A DNA stretch of 64,000 nt, taken from contig CAUJJL010000023.1 in assembly GCA_963205455.1 (NCBI GenBank), positions 1-64,000 of the forward strand. The letters run 5' to 3'. The translations under genes were made by a program, and so were the position numbers. Positions 36,689 to 46,151 of the stretch are shown piece after piece (position 1 is the stretch's first letter; every line of letters begins with the position of its first letter). Under the pieces are notes generated by a model that worked only from the letters and a program-made list of their open reading frames with translations, did not search any database and had not been told where the DNA came from. Source of the DNA: Verrucomicrobiota bacterium. Its GTDB lineage: Bacteria; Verrucomicrobiota; Verrucomicrobiia; Opitutales; Opitutaceae.

Positions 36689-37933
36689 ATGCAATCCACC
36701 CCGGATCAACCTTCCGTACCTCCCGCCACTGCAGCCGCGCCCGCACCTACCCCGACTCCTGGCAAGCTTCAAGACCTGGAGATCAAGGATGCGCAGCTCA
36801 TATTCGATGCGGCGTGGAATGAACTCGAGGCCGAGGTCGGACGCGAAAACCTGCGTTTTCCCAAGGAATTCATCCTGCTCGGAGGTGCGCCCGGTTCGGG
36901 CAAGGGAACGAATACCCGCTTCATCCTCAACGCACGCGGCCTGACCTGCGATCCGATTGTCATGAGTTCATTGCTGGACTCCCCGGAAGCGCGCCGCATC
37001 AAGAATGCCGGCGGCATGGTGGGCGACCGCGAAGTGGTCAGCCTGCTGCTGCGAGAGCTGCTGCAGCCCGCCTACCGCGACGGGGTCATCCTCGACGGAT
37101 TTCCGCGCACGACGGTCCAGGTTGAATGTCTCAAGCTCCTCGTTGCCCGCATCCGCGCGCTTCGCATCGAATTCCACGGTACGCCACTCGGGATCTATTT
37201 CCGGCAGCCGACGATTCATATCATGGTGCTGTTTGTCGATGAAAAGACTTCCATCGAACGCCAGCTTTCGCGCGGGCGTTCGGTCAAGGTGCACAATGCC
37301 GAAGTGCGCCGCACGGGCGTCGGCGAATTGCTGGAGGAGCGGAAAACCGACTACGATGAAACCCTCGCCCGCCGCCGCTACCGTGTGTTCAAGGAGCAGA
37401 CCTGGGATGCGCTCCAGTCGCTGAAAGAGGTCTACTACTACCATTTCGTCAATGCCCAGGGCAGCTTCTCAGAGGTCGAACAAAATATCCTCAAGGAGCT
37501 GAAGTATCAGAGCTCCCTCGAACTCGATCCGCGGACCCACGACCGCGTGCGCTCGCTTCCGCTCGCCAGCCAGATCATCGTGCACGCCCGTCAGGAACTC
37601 GTGAAGCGGCTCGATTCATATGAGCTCGAACACACCGCGCTCTTCGAAAAGGTGATCCATTTCATCGACAAGAAGATCATTCCGATCGTGCTCCGCCACG
37701 CGATCGCCGGGGCGGCGCTGATCAATTCGGAGGAGCCGACACTCGACGATCCGCTCGCGCTGGCCATGCTGATCGACGTCTTCAGCGAACGCGGTTACTA
37801 CGCTGTCGTCGATCTGCACCGCGTGGAGGTTCCCGACAGGATCGACCTCACCACCGGAGCCATTTCCTGCCGCACCAAGAAGGTCTTCAGGATCCAGGTC
37901 CGTTTCCAGGGCTCCGAAATCCGCCGCGGCTGA
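36689..37933 (+). CDS. Nucleoside monophosphate kinase-like protein with long C-terminal extension
   Basis: This 414-residue protein carries an adenylate-kinase-type core: P-loop GGAPGSGKGT (about residues 70-80), DGFPRT (about 137-142) and the helical NMP-binding region. The N-terminal 30 residues are Pro/Ala/Thr-rich and probably disordered. From about residue 255 to the end there is a domain I cannot name (LDPRTHDRVRSLPLASQIIVHARQELVKRLDSYELEHTALFEKVIHFIDKK). Standard adenylate kinases are about 190-220 residues, so this is nearly double. It could be a specialised kinase of this lineage. Flanking genes give no functional hint. Confidence 0.75.
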   Translation: MQSTPDQPSVPPATAAAPAPTPTPGKLQDLEIKDAQLIFDAAWNELEAEVGRENLRFPKEFILLGGAPGSGKGTNTRFILNARGLTCDPIVMSSLLDSPEARRIKNAGGMVGDREVVSLLLRELLQPAYRDGVILDGFPRTTVQVECLKLLVARIRALRIEFHGTPLGIYFRQPTIHIMVLFVDEKTSIERQLSRGRSVKVHNAEVRRTGVGELLEERKTDYDETLARRRYRVFKEQTWDALQSLKEVYYYHFVNAQGSFSEVEQNILKELKYQSSLELDPRTHDRVRSLPLASQIIVHARQELVKRLDSYELEHTALFEKVIHFIDKKIIPIVLRHAIAGAALINSEEPTLDDPLALAMLIDVFSERGYYAVVDLHRVEVPDRIDLTTGAISCRTKKVFRIQVRFQGSEIRRG

Positions 37934-38015
37934 CTCCGTTTCCGCGAGCCGACTCGCAAACCCGGCTCGGCAGGCCCCGGAGGTTTCGCCCAGTTGAATC
38001 GCGCGGGCCTGCGCG

Positions 38016-39242
38016 TTACTCGTAGCGCAGCGCCTCAATCGGGTCGAGCGAGGCTGCTTTCCACGCGGGGTACAGTCCGAAGGCGACGCCGATGCCGCTG
38101 CAGACCACCACTCCTGCGGCGGCCCAGGCCCAGGGAAACACGAGGCCGGAATTGAGCAGCGCCGCCACAACGTTGCCTCCGACGATTCCGACGATCACAC
38201 CGGCGAGTCCGCCGATGAGCGACAGCACGACCGCCTCTATCAGGAACTGAACCAATACATTGCGCTTCTTCGCCCCGATGCTCTTCCGGATGCCGATCTC
38301 CTTCGTGCGCTCCGTCACACTCACAAGCATTATGTTCATCACCCCCACTCCGGAAGCAAGCAGCGCGATTGCACTGATGACAAACGCACCCACCGCCACC
38401 GCCTCCGCGATGCGGTTGAACGCATCGATCAACGATTCATTCGAGAACACCTCAAAATCATTTCCATCCTCGGGTGCCAGACCCCGCAGCAGCCGCATTA
38501 CCCCGATCGCCCTGTCCTGAACTCCCGCCAGTTCCGGCTGGCTGCCCGCCTGCACGTTGATCGACACCGAACGACGTTCCCGCCCGTACGCTTCGAGAAA
38601 CTGGGTGATGGGGACAATCGCAAAGTTGTCCTGGCTCTGACCAAACGACGACCCTTTCGGCGCCGTCACACCGACCACCGTGTAGGTCTGCCCGTCGATG
38701 CGCACCTGCTTGCCCAACGGCTCCTCGTTGATAAAGAGCCGTTCAACAATATCGGAGCCGAGCACCACCACACTTCGGCCAAACTCCACATCCTCAATCC
38801 CCAGGTTTCTCCCGGCTGAAATGTCATAGTTCCGGCTGGTGACAAAGTTCTCGTCCGCACCACCCAGTGAGATGTTCGGATTCGTGCGGCGATCGTGATA
38901 GCTCACCACCCGCCCCCCGCGTCTCAGTTGCAGGCTCACATTCACGTCCTCGCCCATCATCGACTTGAATCGCGCGGCGATCGCATAGTCGATGTCGCGC
39001 CGGTTCGAAAAGCGGGGCCGGGGTCCGCCAAAATTGATCGCGGGAAACTTTGTGATCTGGAACGAGTTTGCGCCCAGAACGTTCAGGCCGGACTCAATGC
39101 TCGATCGCACGCCCGAGATGACGGTCATGACTCCGATCACTGAGAAAACACCAACGGCAATTCCCAGCATCGTGAGTCCGGACCTGAGCTTGTTGGCCGC
39201 AAGCGCAACCAGTGCCAGTTTGATGGTCTCGGTGAAGTTCAT
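38016..39242 (-). CDS. MacB-like ABC transporter permease
   Basis: This 408-residue permease has the four-helix MacB topology: an N-terminal helix (LGIAVGVFSVIGVMTVISGV), a large periplasmic domain, and three C-terminal helices in the FtsX block (AVGAFVISAIALLASGVGVMNIMLVSVTERTKEIGIRKSIGAKKRNVLVQFLIEAVVLSLIGG region). It lies 9 bases after the companion permease 39252-40499, suggesting a heterodimer, with the ATPase and adaptor upstream in the same operon. Substrate unknown. Confidence 0.92.
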   Translation of the reverse strand: MNFTETIKLALVALAANKLRSGLTMLGIAVGVFSVIGVMTVISGVRSSIESGLNVLGANSFQITKFPAINFGGPRPRFSNRRDIDYAIAARFKSMMGEDVNVSLQLRRGGRVVSYHDRRTNPNISLGGADENFVTSRNYDISAGRNLGIEDVEFGRSVVVLGSDIVERLFINEEPLGKQVRIDGQTYTVVGVTAPKGSSFGQSQDNFAIVPITQFLEAYGRERRSVSINVQAGSQPELAGVQDRAIGVMRLLRGLAPEDGNDFEVFSNESLIDAFNRIAEAVAVGAFVISAIALLASGVGVMNIMLVSVTERTKEIGIRKSIGAKKRNVLVQFLIEAVVLSLIGGLAGVIVGIVGGNVVAALLNSGLVFPWAWAAAGVVVCSGIGVAFGLYPAWKAASLDPIEALRYE

Positions 39243-39251
39243 CCGTTGTCC

Positions 39252-40499
39252 CTACTCATAACGGAGCGCAACCACCGGATCCAGCTTGCTCGCCTGCCAC
39301 GCAGGGGCAAACCCGCTGACAACCCCTGTGACCACCGACAGGATCAGGCCCACCGCCACCAACCCGCCGGAAAAGACGAGCGGGAAGGCCGGCACCGCCA
39401 CGGCTGCGAGCGCATAGAACCCACCCGCAATCAGTAACCCCAGGATGCCGCCGACGAGGCAGATGCACACGGCCTCGATCAGGAACTGAAGCAGGATCGT
39501 GCGTCGCCGCGCACCCAGCGCCTTGCGTGTTCCGATCTCGCGCGTCCGCTCCTTCACGCTGACATACGTGATGTTCATGATCCCGATCGCGCCGACAAAG
39601 AGCGCTAGCCCAGTGATGAACAATCCCGCGATCGCGATGCCGTTCTTGATCGGGTCGAGCTGCTCGCGCACCGCCTTCTGTTCCATGATCTCGAAATCGT
39701 CTCGCTGCTCCGGACTGAGCTGCCGGATCCGCCGCATGATTCCGCGCAGCTCATCCCTCGCGGCATCCATGCGGGTGACGTCCACCTGGACACGCAGGCT
39801 GCCGCGGTCCTCCTGCATGAAGTTGCGCCGAAAGGTAATCAATGGAAGCGCGACCATGGTGTCCCAGCTCCAAAGACCCAGGAAACTTCCCTGCCTCGCC
39901 GCAACACCGACGACCTCCAGGACCACGCCGCTGACCCGCAGTGTCTTGCCCAATGCGGATTCACCCGGGAACAGCGCATCGGCAATGTCATAGCCGATGA
40001 TGCAGACATTGCGGCCAACCTGGGATTCAAAATCACTGAAGAACCTCCCCTCCTTCATCTCGGAACGGTTGGTCCGCGCATAGTCCGCCGTCGTGCCGAG
40101 CGTGTAGACGCCGCTCACGCGATAGTCGCCGCGCACGATGTTGCTCATGCGATCAGCCGCAGGTATCGCCCGCTTCAGCGGTCCACCCGGATGCTGCTCG
40201 ATCCATTCGTTCACCTTTGCTGCATAGGACGTGCGGATCGAGCGACGATTGCGGTAGTTCCACCAGTCCTCCACATCGCGCCAGGGCCATTTTGAGACAT
40301 AAAGCAGATCATCGCCAAACCCCGAGAGGCTGCGATCCACACCCGCGCCGATACCCGCGATCGCTGTGCCCATCAGCGTCACCGCCACGATGCCGATGAT
40401 CACTCCCAGTGCCGTGAGCGCCGAACGCATCTTGCTCGCCCGGATCTGGCCGTAGGCGATGCGAAATGCCTCGCTGACCTCGTAATAAAGCCTGTTCAT
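39252..40499 (-). CDS. MacB-like ABC transporter permease
   Basis: This 415-residue permease resembles its neighbour in topology: N-terminal helix (ALTALGVIIGIVAVTLMGTAI), MacB periplasmic core, and FtsX block with MNITYVSVKERTREIGTRKALGARRRTIL. Adjacent position and different sequence suggest a heterodimer with 38016-39242, as in two-permease MacB-type exporters. It is 17 bases downstream of the ATPase gene. Confidence 0.92.
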   Translation of the reverse strand: MNRLYYEVSEAFRIAYGQIRASKMRSALTALGVIIGIVAVTLMGTAIAGIGAGVDRSLSGFGDDLLYVSKWPWRDVEDWWNYRNRRSIRTSYAAKVNEWIEQHPGGPLKRAIPAADRMSNIVRGDYRVSGVYTLGTTADYARTNRSEMKEGRFFSDFESQVGRNVCIIGYDIADALFPGESALGKTLRVSGVVLEVVGVAARQGSFLGLWSWDTMVALPLITFRRNFMQEDRGSLRVQVDVTRMDAARDELRGIMRRIRQLSPEQRDDFEIMEQKAVREQLDPIKNGIAIAGLFITGLALFVGAIGIMNITYVSVKERTREIGTRKALGARRRTILLQFLIEAVCICLVGGILGLLIAGGFYALAAVAVPAFPLVFSGGLVAVGLILSVVTGVVSGFAPAWQASKLDPVVALRYE

Positions 40500-40516
40500 C
40501 GTTGCCCCCGGGATCG

Positions 40517-41224
40517 TCAGATCATCACATCACTCTCGATCAATCCGTCGCGCAGACGCACGATCCTCCGGGCATGCTGGGCGATGTCCTCCTCGTGCGT
40601 CACGACGATGATCGTGTTGCCCTGCTCGTAGAGCTGATCAAACAGCGCCATGATCTCAACCCCCGTCTTCGAGTCGAGATTTCCAGTCGGCTCGTCGGCG
40701 AGGATGATCGAGGGACGCGTCACCAGCGCGCGCGCAATGGCCACGCGCTGGCGCTGCCCGCCTGAAAGTTCGTTCGGACGATGATGCATCCGGTCTCCCA
40801 GGCCCACGGCCTCAAGTGCCGCCTGCGCACGGTTCAGCCGTTCGGTGCGGCCGATGCCGGCGTAGATCAGCGGCAACTCGACATTGTGAAGGGCGTTTGA
40901 GCGCGGCAGGAGGTTGAAGGTCTGAAAAACAAAACCGATCTCGCGATTGCGGATCTCGGCCAGTTCGTCGTCGCTCATCGTTGCCACATTCTTGCCCGTG
41001 AAGTCATAGCGCCCGCTCGTGGGAGTGTCCAGGCACCCCAGCATGTTCATGAGCGTGGACTTGCCGCTGCCGGACGGTCCCATGATCGCGAGGTATTCGT
41101 TGCGCCGGATCTCCATCGAGACACCACGCAGGGCATGGATCGTTTCCTCGCCCATCTTGTAGAGCTTGGTGACCCCATCAATGGCGATCACCAGCGACCC
41201 GGGCGGGCGGTGCGCACGCATCAC
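40517..41224 (-). CDS. ABC transporter ATP-binding protein (MacB/LolD type)
   Basis: This 235-residue ATPase carries Walker [10 protein letters not shown], the Q-loop [11 protein letters not shown], signature [15 protein letters not shown], Walker [15 protein letters not shown] and the H-loop VVTHEE. It overlaps the adaptor gene by 4 bases (ATGA) and precedes the two permeases, so the whole operon encodes one exporter. It is more similar in style to the family of macrolide and lipoprotein exporters than to importers. Confidence 0.95.
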   Translation of the reverse strand: MMRAHRPPGSLVIAIDGVTKLYKMGEETIHALRGVSMEIRRNEYLAIMGPSGSGKSTLMNMLGCLDTPTSGRYDFTGKNVATMSDDELAEIRNREIGFVFQTFNLLPRSNALHNVELPLIYAGIGRTERLNRAQAALEAVGLGDRMHHRPNELSGGQRQRVAIARALVTRPSIILADEPTGNLDSKTGVEIMALFDQLYEQGNTIIVVTHEEDIAQHARRIVRLRDGLIESDVMI

Positions 41225-42585
41225 TTGTCCTCCGGCTTCTTCGGCGTCTCGATCCTGATCTTCGATTTGTCCTTCAACGTGCGTGCAATAACGCTGAAGC
41301 TTCCACTGACGACCTCGTCGCCTTCCTTCACTCCCGAAAGGATCTGGATGTGGCTCGTGTCGTTGATTCCTGTTTCCACAGGAACTTGGCGGACGGTGTC
41401 GTCGGGCTGGCGGACAAACACCACGCGCTGTAGCGATTCCCGGTCCTTGCGCTCGCGCTCGCGCTGCTGCCGTTCATTCACCGCGGAGGCCGCTCCATCC
41501 CCCTTGCCTTCCTTCGCCTTCCGGTCGCGCTCGTCGGCAAGCTGTTCGATGGTCTTGTTGCCTTCACGGCTGCGAACCGTCACCGACTGGATCGGCACCG
41601 CGACCACATTCTCAACCGTCCTGGTTTCGATGTCGGCATTCGCGCTCATGCCGGGCCGCATCGAAGCCTCCCGGTCGGAGATGCGGATCTTGACGAGGAA
41701 GTTGGTGACCTCCTCCTGCGTCATGGCACCCGTCGTCTTTGCGGAGGAACCGATCTCCTTTACGACGCCCGTAAACCTCCGGCCTGGAAACGCATCGATC
41801 TGAATGCGTGCGCGGTCGCCCACCTTGACGTTCACGACGTCGCTCTCGTTGACATTCACGCGCACCTCCATGTTGGAAAGGTCGGCCACACGCATGACCT
41901 CCGTGCCGGCAAATTGCCCCGTTCCCACCACGCGCTCCCCGAGTTCACTCGTGAGCGAACTGATGCTGCCGTCGATCGGAGAATAAACCACGGTCTTCTC
42001 CAACTGGTCGCGCGCCTGTTTGAGCTGGCCCTCTGCGCGGCGGATGCTCGCCAGCGCGCTCTCGTAGTTGGCCTGTGCCACCTCTGCCGTGGTGCGGACT
42101 GCGGAAAAGTCGGACTCGGGCAGGAGTTTCTTGGCGTAGAGGTCCTCGGACCGCTGCAGGTCCTCGCGCGCCTTGTCCAGTTGTGCCTTGGTCTGGATGG
42201 CTCCCGCCTTTCCGGCCGCGAGATCGGCTTCACGCTGCTCGACCTGCGCCTGGTAAAAGTCGGGCTTGATCCGGATCAGGAGATCGCCCTTCTTCACCGC
42301 AGCGCCCTCCCGGAGCGGCAGTTGCACGATTTCGCCGGCAACCTCGGGAGAAATCTTCACCTCGATCTCGGGCTGGATCTTGCCCGTGGCGGATACAAGC
42401 TGGGTGATCGTCCGGATCGACGCCTTCTCCGTGGTGACGGCGATGCTCTTTTGCTGCGTCTTGCTCTTGTAAATCGCCCCGCCAACAACGGCAATCACCC
42501 CAAGCGCCAGAAGAAGGAAGAGGAGTTTGCGGGATTTTTTCGTGGGCGCCGGGCCAGCCGGTCCGGACAAAGGTGTCGAGGCCAT
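41221..42585 (-). CDS. MacA/HlyD-type periplasmic adaptor
   Basis: This 454-residue protein is the first gene of the second exporter operon. The start at 42585 gives MASTPLSGP and a membrane helix ([22 protein letters not shown]). A split lipoyl domain ([22 protein letters not shown] and [21 protein letters not shown]), a coiled-coil hairpin and beta-barrel follow. A charged insert ([31 protein letters not shown]) sits near the C-terminus, which is unusual for the family and may be a flexible linker. As with the first operon, no outer-membrane channel gene is nearby. Confidence 0.92.
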   Translation of the reverse strand: MASTPLSGPAGPAPTKKSRKLLFLLLALGVIAVVGGAIYKSKTQQKSIAVTTEKASIRTITQLVSATGKIQPEIEVKISPEVAGEIVQLPLREGAAVKKGDLLIRIKPDFYQAQVEQREADLAAGKAGAIQTKAQLDKAREDLQRSEDLYAKKLLPESDFSAVRTTAEVAQANYESALASIRRAEGQLKQARDQLEKTVVYSPIDGSISSLTSELGERVVGTGQFAGTEVMRVADLSNMEVRVNVNESDVVNVKVGDRARIQIDAFPGRRFTGVVKEIGSSAKTTGAMTQEEVTNFLVKIRISDREASMRPGMSANADIETRTVENVVAVPIQSVTVRSREGNKTIEQLADERDRKAKEGKGDGAASAVNERQQRERERKDRESLQRVVFVRQPDDTVRQVPVETGINDTSHIQILSGVKEGDEVVSGSFSVIARTLKDKSKIRIETPKKPEDK

Positions 42586-42910
42586 GTAGGTATGCTTGGA
42601 GGGCGAACGTGGAGCAGGTGTCGAATGGGGGCGAGACTTATGCGGGTTCTTAACGCATATAAACCGCAAGCATCAGCATGGATGAGGCACCAACGCAAGG
42701 TCTGCGGCGGGAGATCCCTCTGCCTTTCCAATTTTCCCAATGCCTTCGGGAACAATGGAAATCGGTCAGCGAGGTCATCAACCGGGGCGATTTCTCCCCC
42801 GCGCACTCAGGAGATGCGCTCGGGGCGGCAATGGGACACGAGGATGGGAATGCCATGTCCCCCCACAACCCGGCTCGGGTACCAGAAGTTACAGCACCCG
42901 GGATAAAAAC
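42586..42910. other. Gap between the MacA-like adaptor and a secreted protein gene
   Basis: These 325 bases contain a TATAAA-like -10 (about 42657-42662, plus strand) but no clear gene. An open frame from 42678 on the plus strand runs into and antisense to the secreted-protein gene and is more likely by-product than gene. The promoter of the MacA operon should be in the first 100 bases. Confidence 0.4.
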
Positions 42911-43642
42911 TCAGCCTGCGGTGGCCGACGCCCCCGATCGGCCGTTTGACGCCAACAGTGTCTTCGCCGAAGCTCCATCGACCCGAATGGGAACCATCTT
43001 CGCAGCAACCAGATCCTTGCGCAGGGCAGGCTCGTGACGGCGCGCGATCTCCAACGGCCGTTCGCTCCACCTTCCCTTGATCTTCTCCGGCCGGGCGCGT
43101 TCCGAATCGTCGATAAAAACACCCGACTCCGTTTCGTAAGCCAGCACCGCATGTCCCTGGCGGGCGTGTCCCTTGGCGTAATAGAGAAGCACACCCGCCC
43201 TCAAGATACGCTGACCCGTCGCGAACAACTCACGCAAGGCCACAACGCTTTCAATGAAACACCCGTTCGGAAGAACTCCGACCACCGAATCCCACACGCC
43301 TTCCGGCAGCTCCCTGAACCGCGAGAACCCCTTGTGGATCTCCGTCAGCATCGGTTGCAGGTGCGTCTTGTCGTGCTCAAGCTGGTTGGCATAGAGCGTG
43401 AGGCTCTGGGTGCCGTCATGCGGTGTATAAAACCAGAGGATGTCATTAAACTCAAAAACCAGCGCGTAGGTGATTCGTGGATACAGGGAAATGGATCCCG
43501 TGTTCTCGATCTCGAGAACACGGCTCCAGACATCGCGACCGAGAAGCTGGCGGGCGCCGTTTACAGCTTCGAGATTGGAAGGGGCGGTCGCTGCTCTGGC
43601 GATCAGCGCCGCAAGGAGGACGAGGCAGATGATCTTTCGCAT
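42911..43642 (-). CDS. Exported protein with possible Cys-His-Asp triad
   Basis: This 243-residue protein has a signal peptide (IICLVLLAALIARAATA). I do not recognise a named family. The sequence places Cys128 in LPNGCFIESVVALRELFA, His164 in RQGHAVLAYE and Asp178/Asp179 in GVFIDDSE. A Cys on a helix followed by a His and an Asp on neighbouring strands is the order of transglutaminase- and papain-like proteases, so a hydrolase or transferase of that fold is possible. Overall length suits a periplasmic enzyme. Structure prediction would settle the fold. Confidence 0.7.
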   Translation of the reverse strand: MRKIICLVLLAALIARAATAPSNLEAVNGARQLLGRDVWSRVLEIENTGSISLYPRITYALVFEFNDILWFYTPHDGTQSLTLYANQLEHDKTHLQPMLTEIHKGFSRFRELPEGVWDSVVGVLPNGCFIESVVALRELFATGQRILRAGVLLYYAKGHARQGHAVLAYETESGVFIDDSERARPEKIKGRWSERPLEIARRHEPALRKDLVAAKMVPIRVDGASAKTLLASNGRSGASATAG

Positions 43643-43777
43643 GCCTCATTAACTCCGAAAGAGCCCCCCGGGGTTGCAAAAATGCGACGAACTGCCGTGA
43701 ATCCGCGTCCGATCGTCGACTGAAATCGGTCGACACCGGAGCCTTACGCGGGAGACGCCACGCTTGAGCCCGCGCGC

Positions 43778-44614
43778 CTAACGCGCCTTGTCCATCACCG
43801 CCTGCATGCGTTCCTGATAGCCGCGGCTGAGCCGGAGCTTCGTGCCATCGGCGAGGATCACCGCATAATCCCCGGCAAAGGCCGGAGTCAGCTTCCTCAC
43901 ACGATCGATGTTCACAATTGTCGACCGGTGGATGCGGATGAAACGTTCGGGATCCAACCTGGCTTCAAGACGCGCCATGGTTTCGCGCAGCAGATGCGCC
44001 TTCCCGGCGACATGAAACTTCATGTAATCGCCCTCCGCCTCTATCCAGTCGATCTCGTCAACCTTGAGGAAATAGATTTCGCCCGAGGATTTCAGCAGGA
44101 TGCGGTCCGACCGCTCACCTGCAGTTGTCGAACCCTGCGCAGGCGGGGATTCCGCCGTTGTCCTTTCGACAAACTGAAGGAGCTGAGCGAGGCGCGCCGC
44201 CAACGCCTTCGCATCGAGTCCGCGCAGGCCTGCTTTCGCACGCTCCACCGCGGAATGGAACCGGGCGTCCTCGTAGGGCTTGAGCACGTAATCAATCGCG
44301 TGGACTTCAAACGCCTTGAGCGCGTGCTCGTCATAGGCCGTGACAAATACAACGGCCGCCGGAGCGGCATCCCCTGCCTGACGAAGCACCTCGAAGCCAT
44401 CGAACCCGGGCATCTGCACGTCGAGAAACGCCATCTCCGGACGCTCCCTGCGAATGAGCTCCACCGCCTCGATCCCGTCCCCAGCTTCGCCCACAATCTC
44501 GATTTCGGAATCGCGGGAAAGCAGGAGCCTGACTCCCCGACGCGCCGCAGGCTCGTCGTCAATGATCACGGCGCGCACGGCGGCGCGGGGAGATGGTGTG
44601 GCGGAAAAAGACAT
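43778..44614 (-). CDS. LytTR-family response regulator
   Basis: This 278-residue protein has a receiver domain (AVIIDDEPAARRG, phosphoacceptor D65 in MAFLDVQMPG, Lys in VLKPY) and a C-terminal LytTR DNA-binding domain (IYFLKVDEIDWIEAEGDYMKFHV, RFIRIHRSTIVNIDRVRKL, LRLSRGYQERM). Start at 44614 is chosen (MSFSATPSPR); the longer frame overlaps the kinase gene. It lies 13 bases after the paired kinase. LytTR regulators often control surface or adhesin genes; no target is visible. Confidence 0.92.
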   Translation of the reverse strand: MSFSATPSPRAAVRAVIIDDEPAARRGVRLLLSRDSEIEIVGEAGDGIEAVELIRRERPEMAFLDVQMPGFDGFEVLRQAGDAAPAAVVFVTAYDEHALKAFEVHAIDYVLKPYEDARFHSAVERAKAGLRGLDAKALAARLAQLLQFVERTTAESPPAQGSTTAGERSDRILLKSSGEIYFLKVDEIDWIEAEGDYMKFHVAGKAHLLRETMARLEARLDPERFIRIHRSTIVNIDRVRKLTPAFAGDYAVILADGTKLRLSRGYQERMQAVMDKAR

Positions 44615-44627
44615 CAGCGAAAGGTGC

Positions 44628-45734
44628 TCAGGTTCTAAAGGGAAAGCCGATGCGAATTGTGGTTCCCCGCCCAGGTTCGCTTTCAACGAGAAATTCACCC
44701 AAGGTCCCAAATCGTTTGGAGATTCGCTCGCGCGTGCTCGACAACCCGATGCCGCCGGACCGCCCCATCGGGCGCTCCAAGGTGGAAAACCCGCAACCGT
44801 CGTCCTTCACCTCGACACGGACACAGCCGTCCACCACCCGCCCGGTAAGCGTCACCGTGCCAGGTCGCGTCAGTGGGGCTATCCCGTGAAGGATCGCATT
44901 CTCGACCAGGGGCTGGAGAAGGAGGTTGGGCATTTTTGCATCGAGCACGGGTGACTCGAAGTCAGTGGTGACAGTGAGCCTGTCTGCAAAACGGACCTTC
45001 TGGATGCCGACGTAGCGGTCGATGAATTCCAGCTCCTGCCGGAGCGTGACCTCCGGGACATGTCCGAGTTCGAGTGACATCCTCAGGAGCGAGCTCAGTC
45101 GCGCGAGCAGGGTCACCGCGTCGTCGTTCCGGCCTTCGCGCACGAGCACGGAGATCGTGTTCATGGTGTTGAACAGGAAATGAGGCTGAAGCTGCTGCTT
45201 GAGCGCCTTGAGTTCCGATTCGACCAGTCGCGACTCCAGTTGCACCGCCTTGAGTTCCTCGCTCTTGAAACGGCGGTAGTACTCCAGCGAATACCCGCCC
45301 GCCAGGACCGCCCAATAGTAGGCCACCTCGATGAGGTTTCTTCCGTAGAAATTGGCCCGCGCCATCTCCCAGAACCCCTCCATGGAACCCGAATCGAGCG
45401 AGAGGAGCACAACCGTGCGCCCCAGGTAATATCCGACCATGACGAGGAGGGAAGCAACCAGATGGAAAGACACACCCACGACCCAGCCGCCCGCCCGCAG
45501 CGGGATCCGAATCCGTAGCCAAAGGATAAACGGGGCCAAAATCGCCCAAAAGAGCGCGCGGGCATACTGCGCCACTGCCACATCGGCGAAGGCCACCTCC
45601 ATGTGGGAGACCTTGAGGTTGAAGTAGACCTCGACCGACAAGGCCAGACCTATCAGTGCCCAGACGCCGAGGGCCACCAGCCATTTGACAGTCGACTTGT
45701 GCAGAAGGGGGGAAGATTCAGGAAAGGCACGCAT
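44628..45734 (-). CDS. LytS/YehU-type sensor histidine kinase
   Basis: This 368-residue kinase has four or so membrane helices in the first 150 residues (WLVALGVWALIGLALSV, ALFWAILAPFILWLRI, GVSFHLVASLLVMVGYYLG, VAYYWAVLAGGYSLEYY), a coiled linker, the His_kinase box LKQQLQPHFLFNTMNTISVLV and an HATPase domain (LLLQPLVENAILHGI, DDGCGF, GGIGLSSTRERI). It is the partner of the downstream LytTR regulator. The sensor part is purely membrane-embedded, suggesting a membrane or small-molecule cue. Confidence 0.93.
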   Translation of the reverse strand: MRAFPESSPLLHKSTVKWLVALGVWALIGLALSVEVYFNLKVSHMEVAFADVAVAQYARALFWAILAPFILWLRIRIPLRAGGWVVGVSFHLVASLLVMVGYYLGRTVVLLSLDSGSMEGFWEMARANFYGRNLIEVAYYWAVLAGGYSLEYYRRFKSEELKAVQLESRLVESELKALKQQLQPHFLFNTMNTISVLVREGRNDDAVTLLARLSSLLRMSLELGHVPEVTLRQELEFIDRYVGIQKVRFADRLTVTTDFESPVLDAKMPNLLLQPLVENAILHGIAPLTRPGTVTLTGRVVDGCVRVEVKDDGCGFSTLERPMGRSGGIGLSSTRERISKRFGTLGEFLVESEPGRGTTIRIGFPFRT

Positions 45735-46151
45735 GTTTCACGGTCCGAATGAAGTCCCTATCGACAGATGATCCAAAATCTGCGCCAAACCACCCCGACA
45801 ACGCGACGGGAAAATGCGCCATAAACCATCGCTTAAGTTGAGAACTGTGACAATCTGCTTCCCACACAACGCCAACCACAAGATGGCCAACCGCAGTAAC
45901 GAGCCACCTAAAATGCAGCGATCAGCCCTTGCTTGTGTGCATCAGGTTTATTCCAAGTGGCCGTCCAAAGATGACGGACTTCGATCAGTTTCGCGCGTCC
46001 ATTGTGCCCACATTGGACCCCGGGGCACTTCCGCCACTGCGGGTTATGGAGCCTTGGTATTGTGTTCGTGCCACCCTATCCGGCGATTGCATTGATATTG
46101 TCCCAAGGCAAGCACCGGCCCAAAACAAACCTGTATACGGAAATTCTAACC
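45735..46151. other. Divergent gap between LytS-type kinase and MBL-fold gene
   Basis: These 417 bases hold the promoters of the kinase (minus) and the exported hydrolase (plus). Frames that are open here (from 45929 and 46002) end in the hydrolase region and lack protein character, except for a short stretch from about 45971 that could be an old gene fragment but matches nothing that I know. No RNA element was recognised. Confidence 0.4.

Noticed and set aside
42678..43037. Plus-strand frame MDEAPTQGLRREIPLPFQ...
   Set aside because: Its first half looks vaguely protein-like but it runs 127 bases antisense to the secreted-protein gene, and no family is recognisable.
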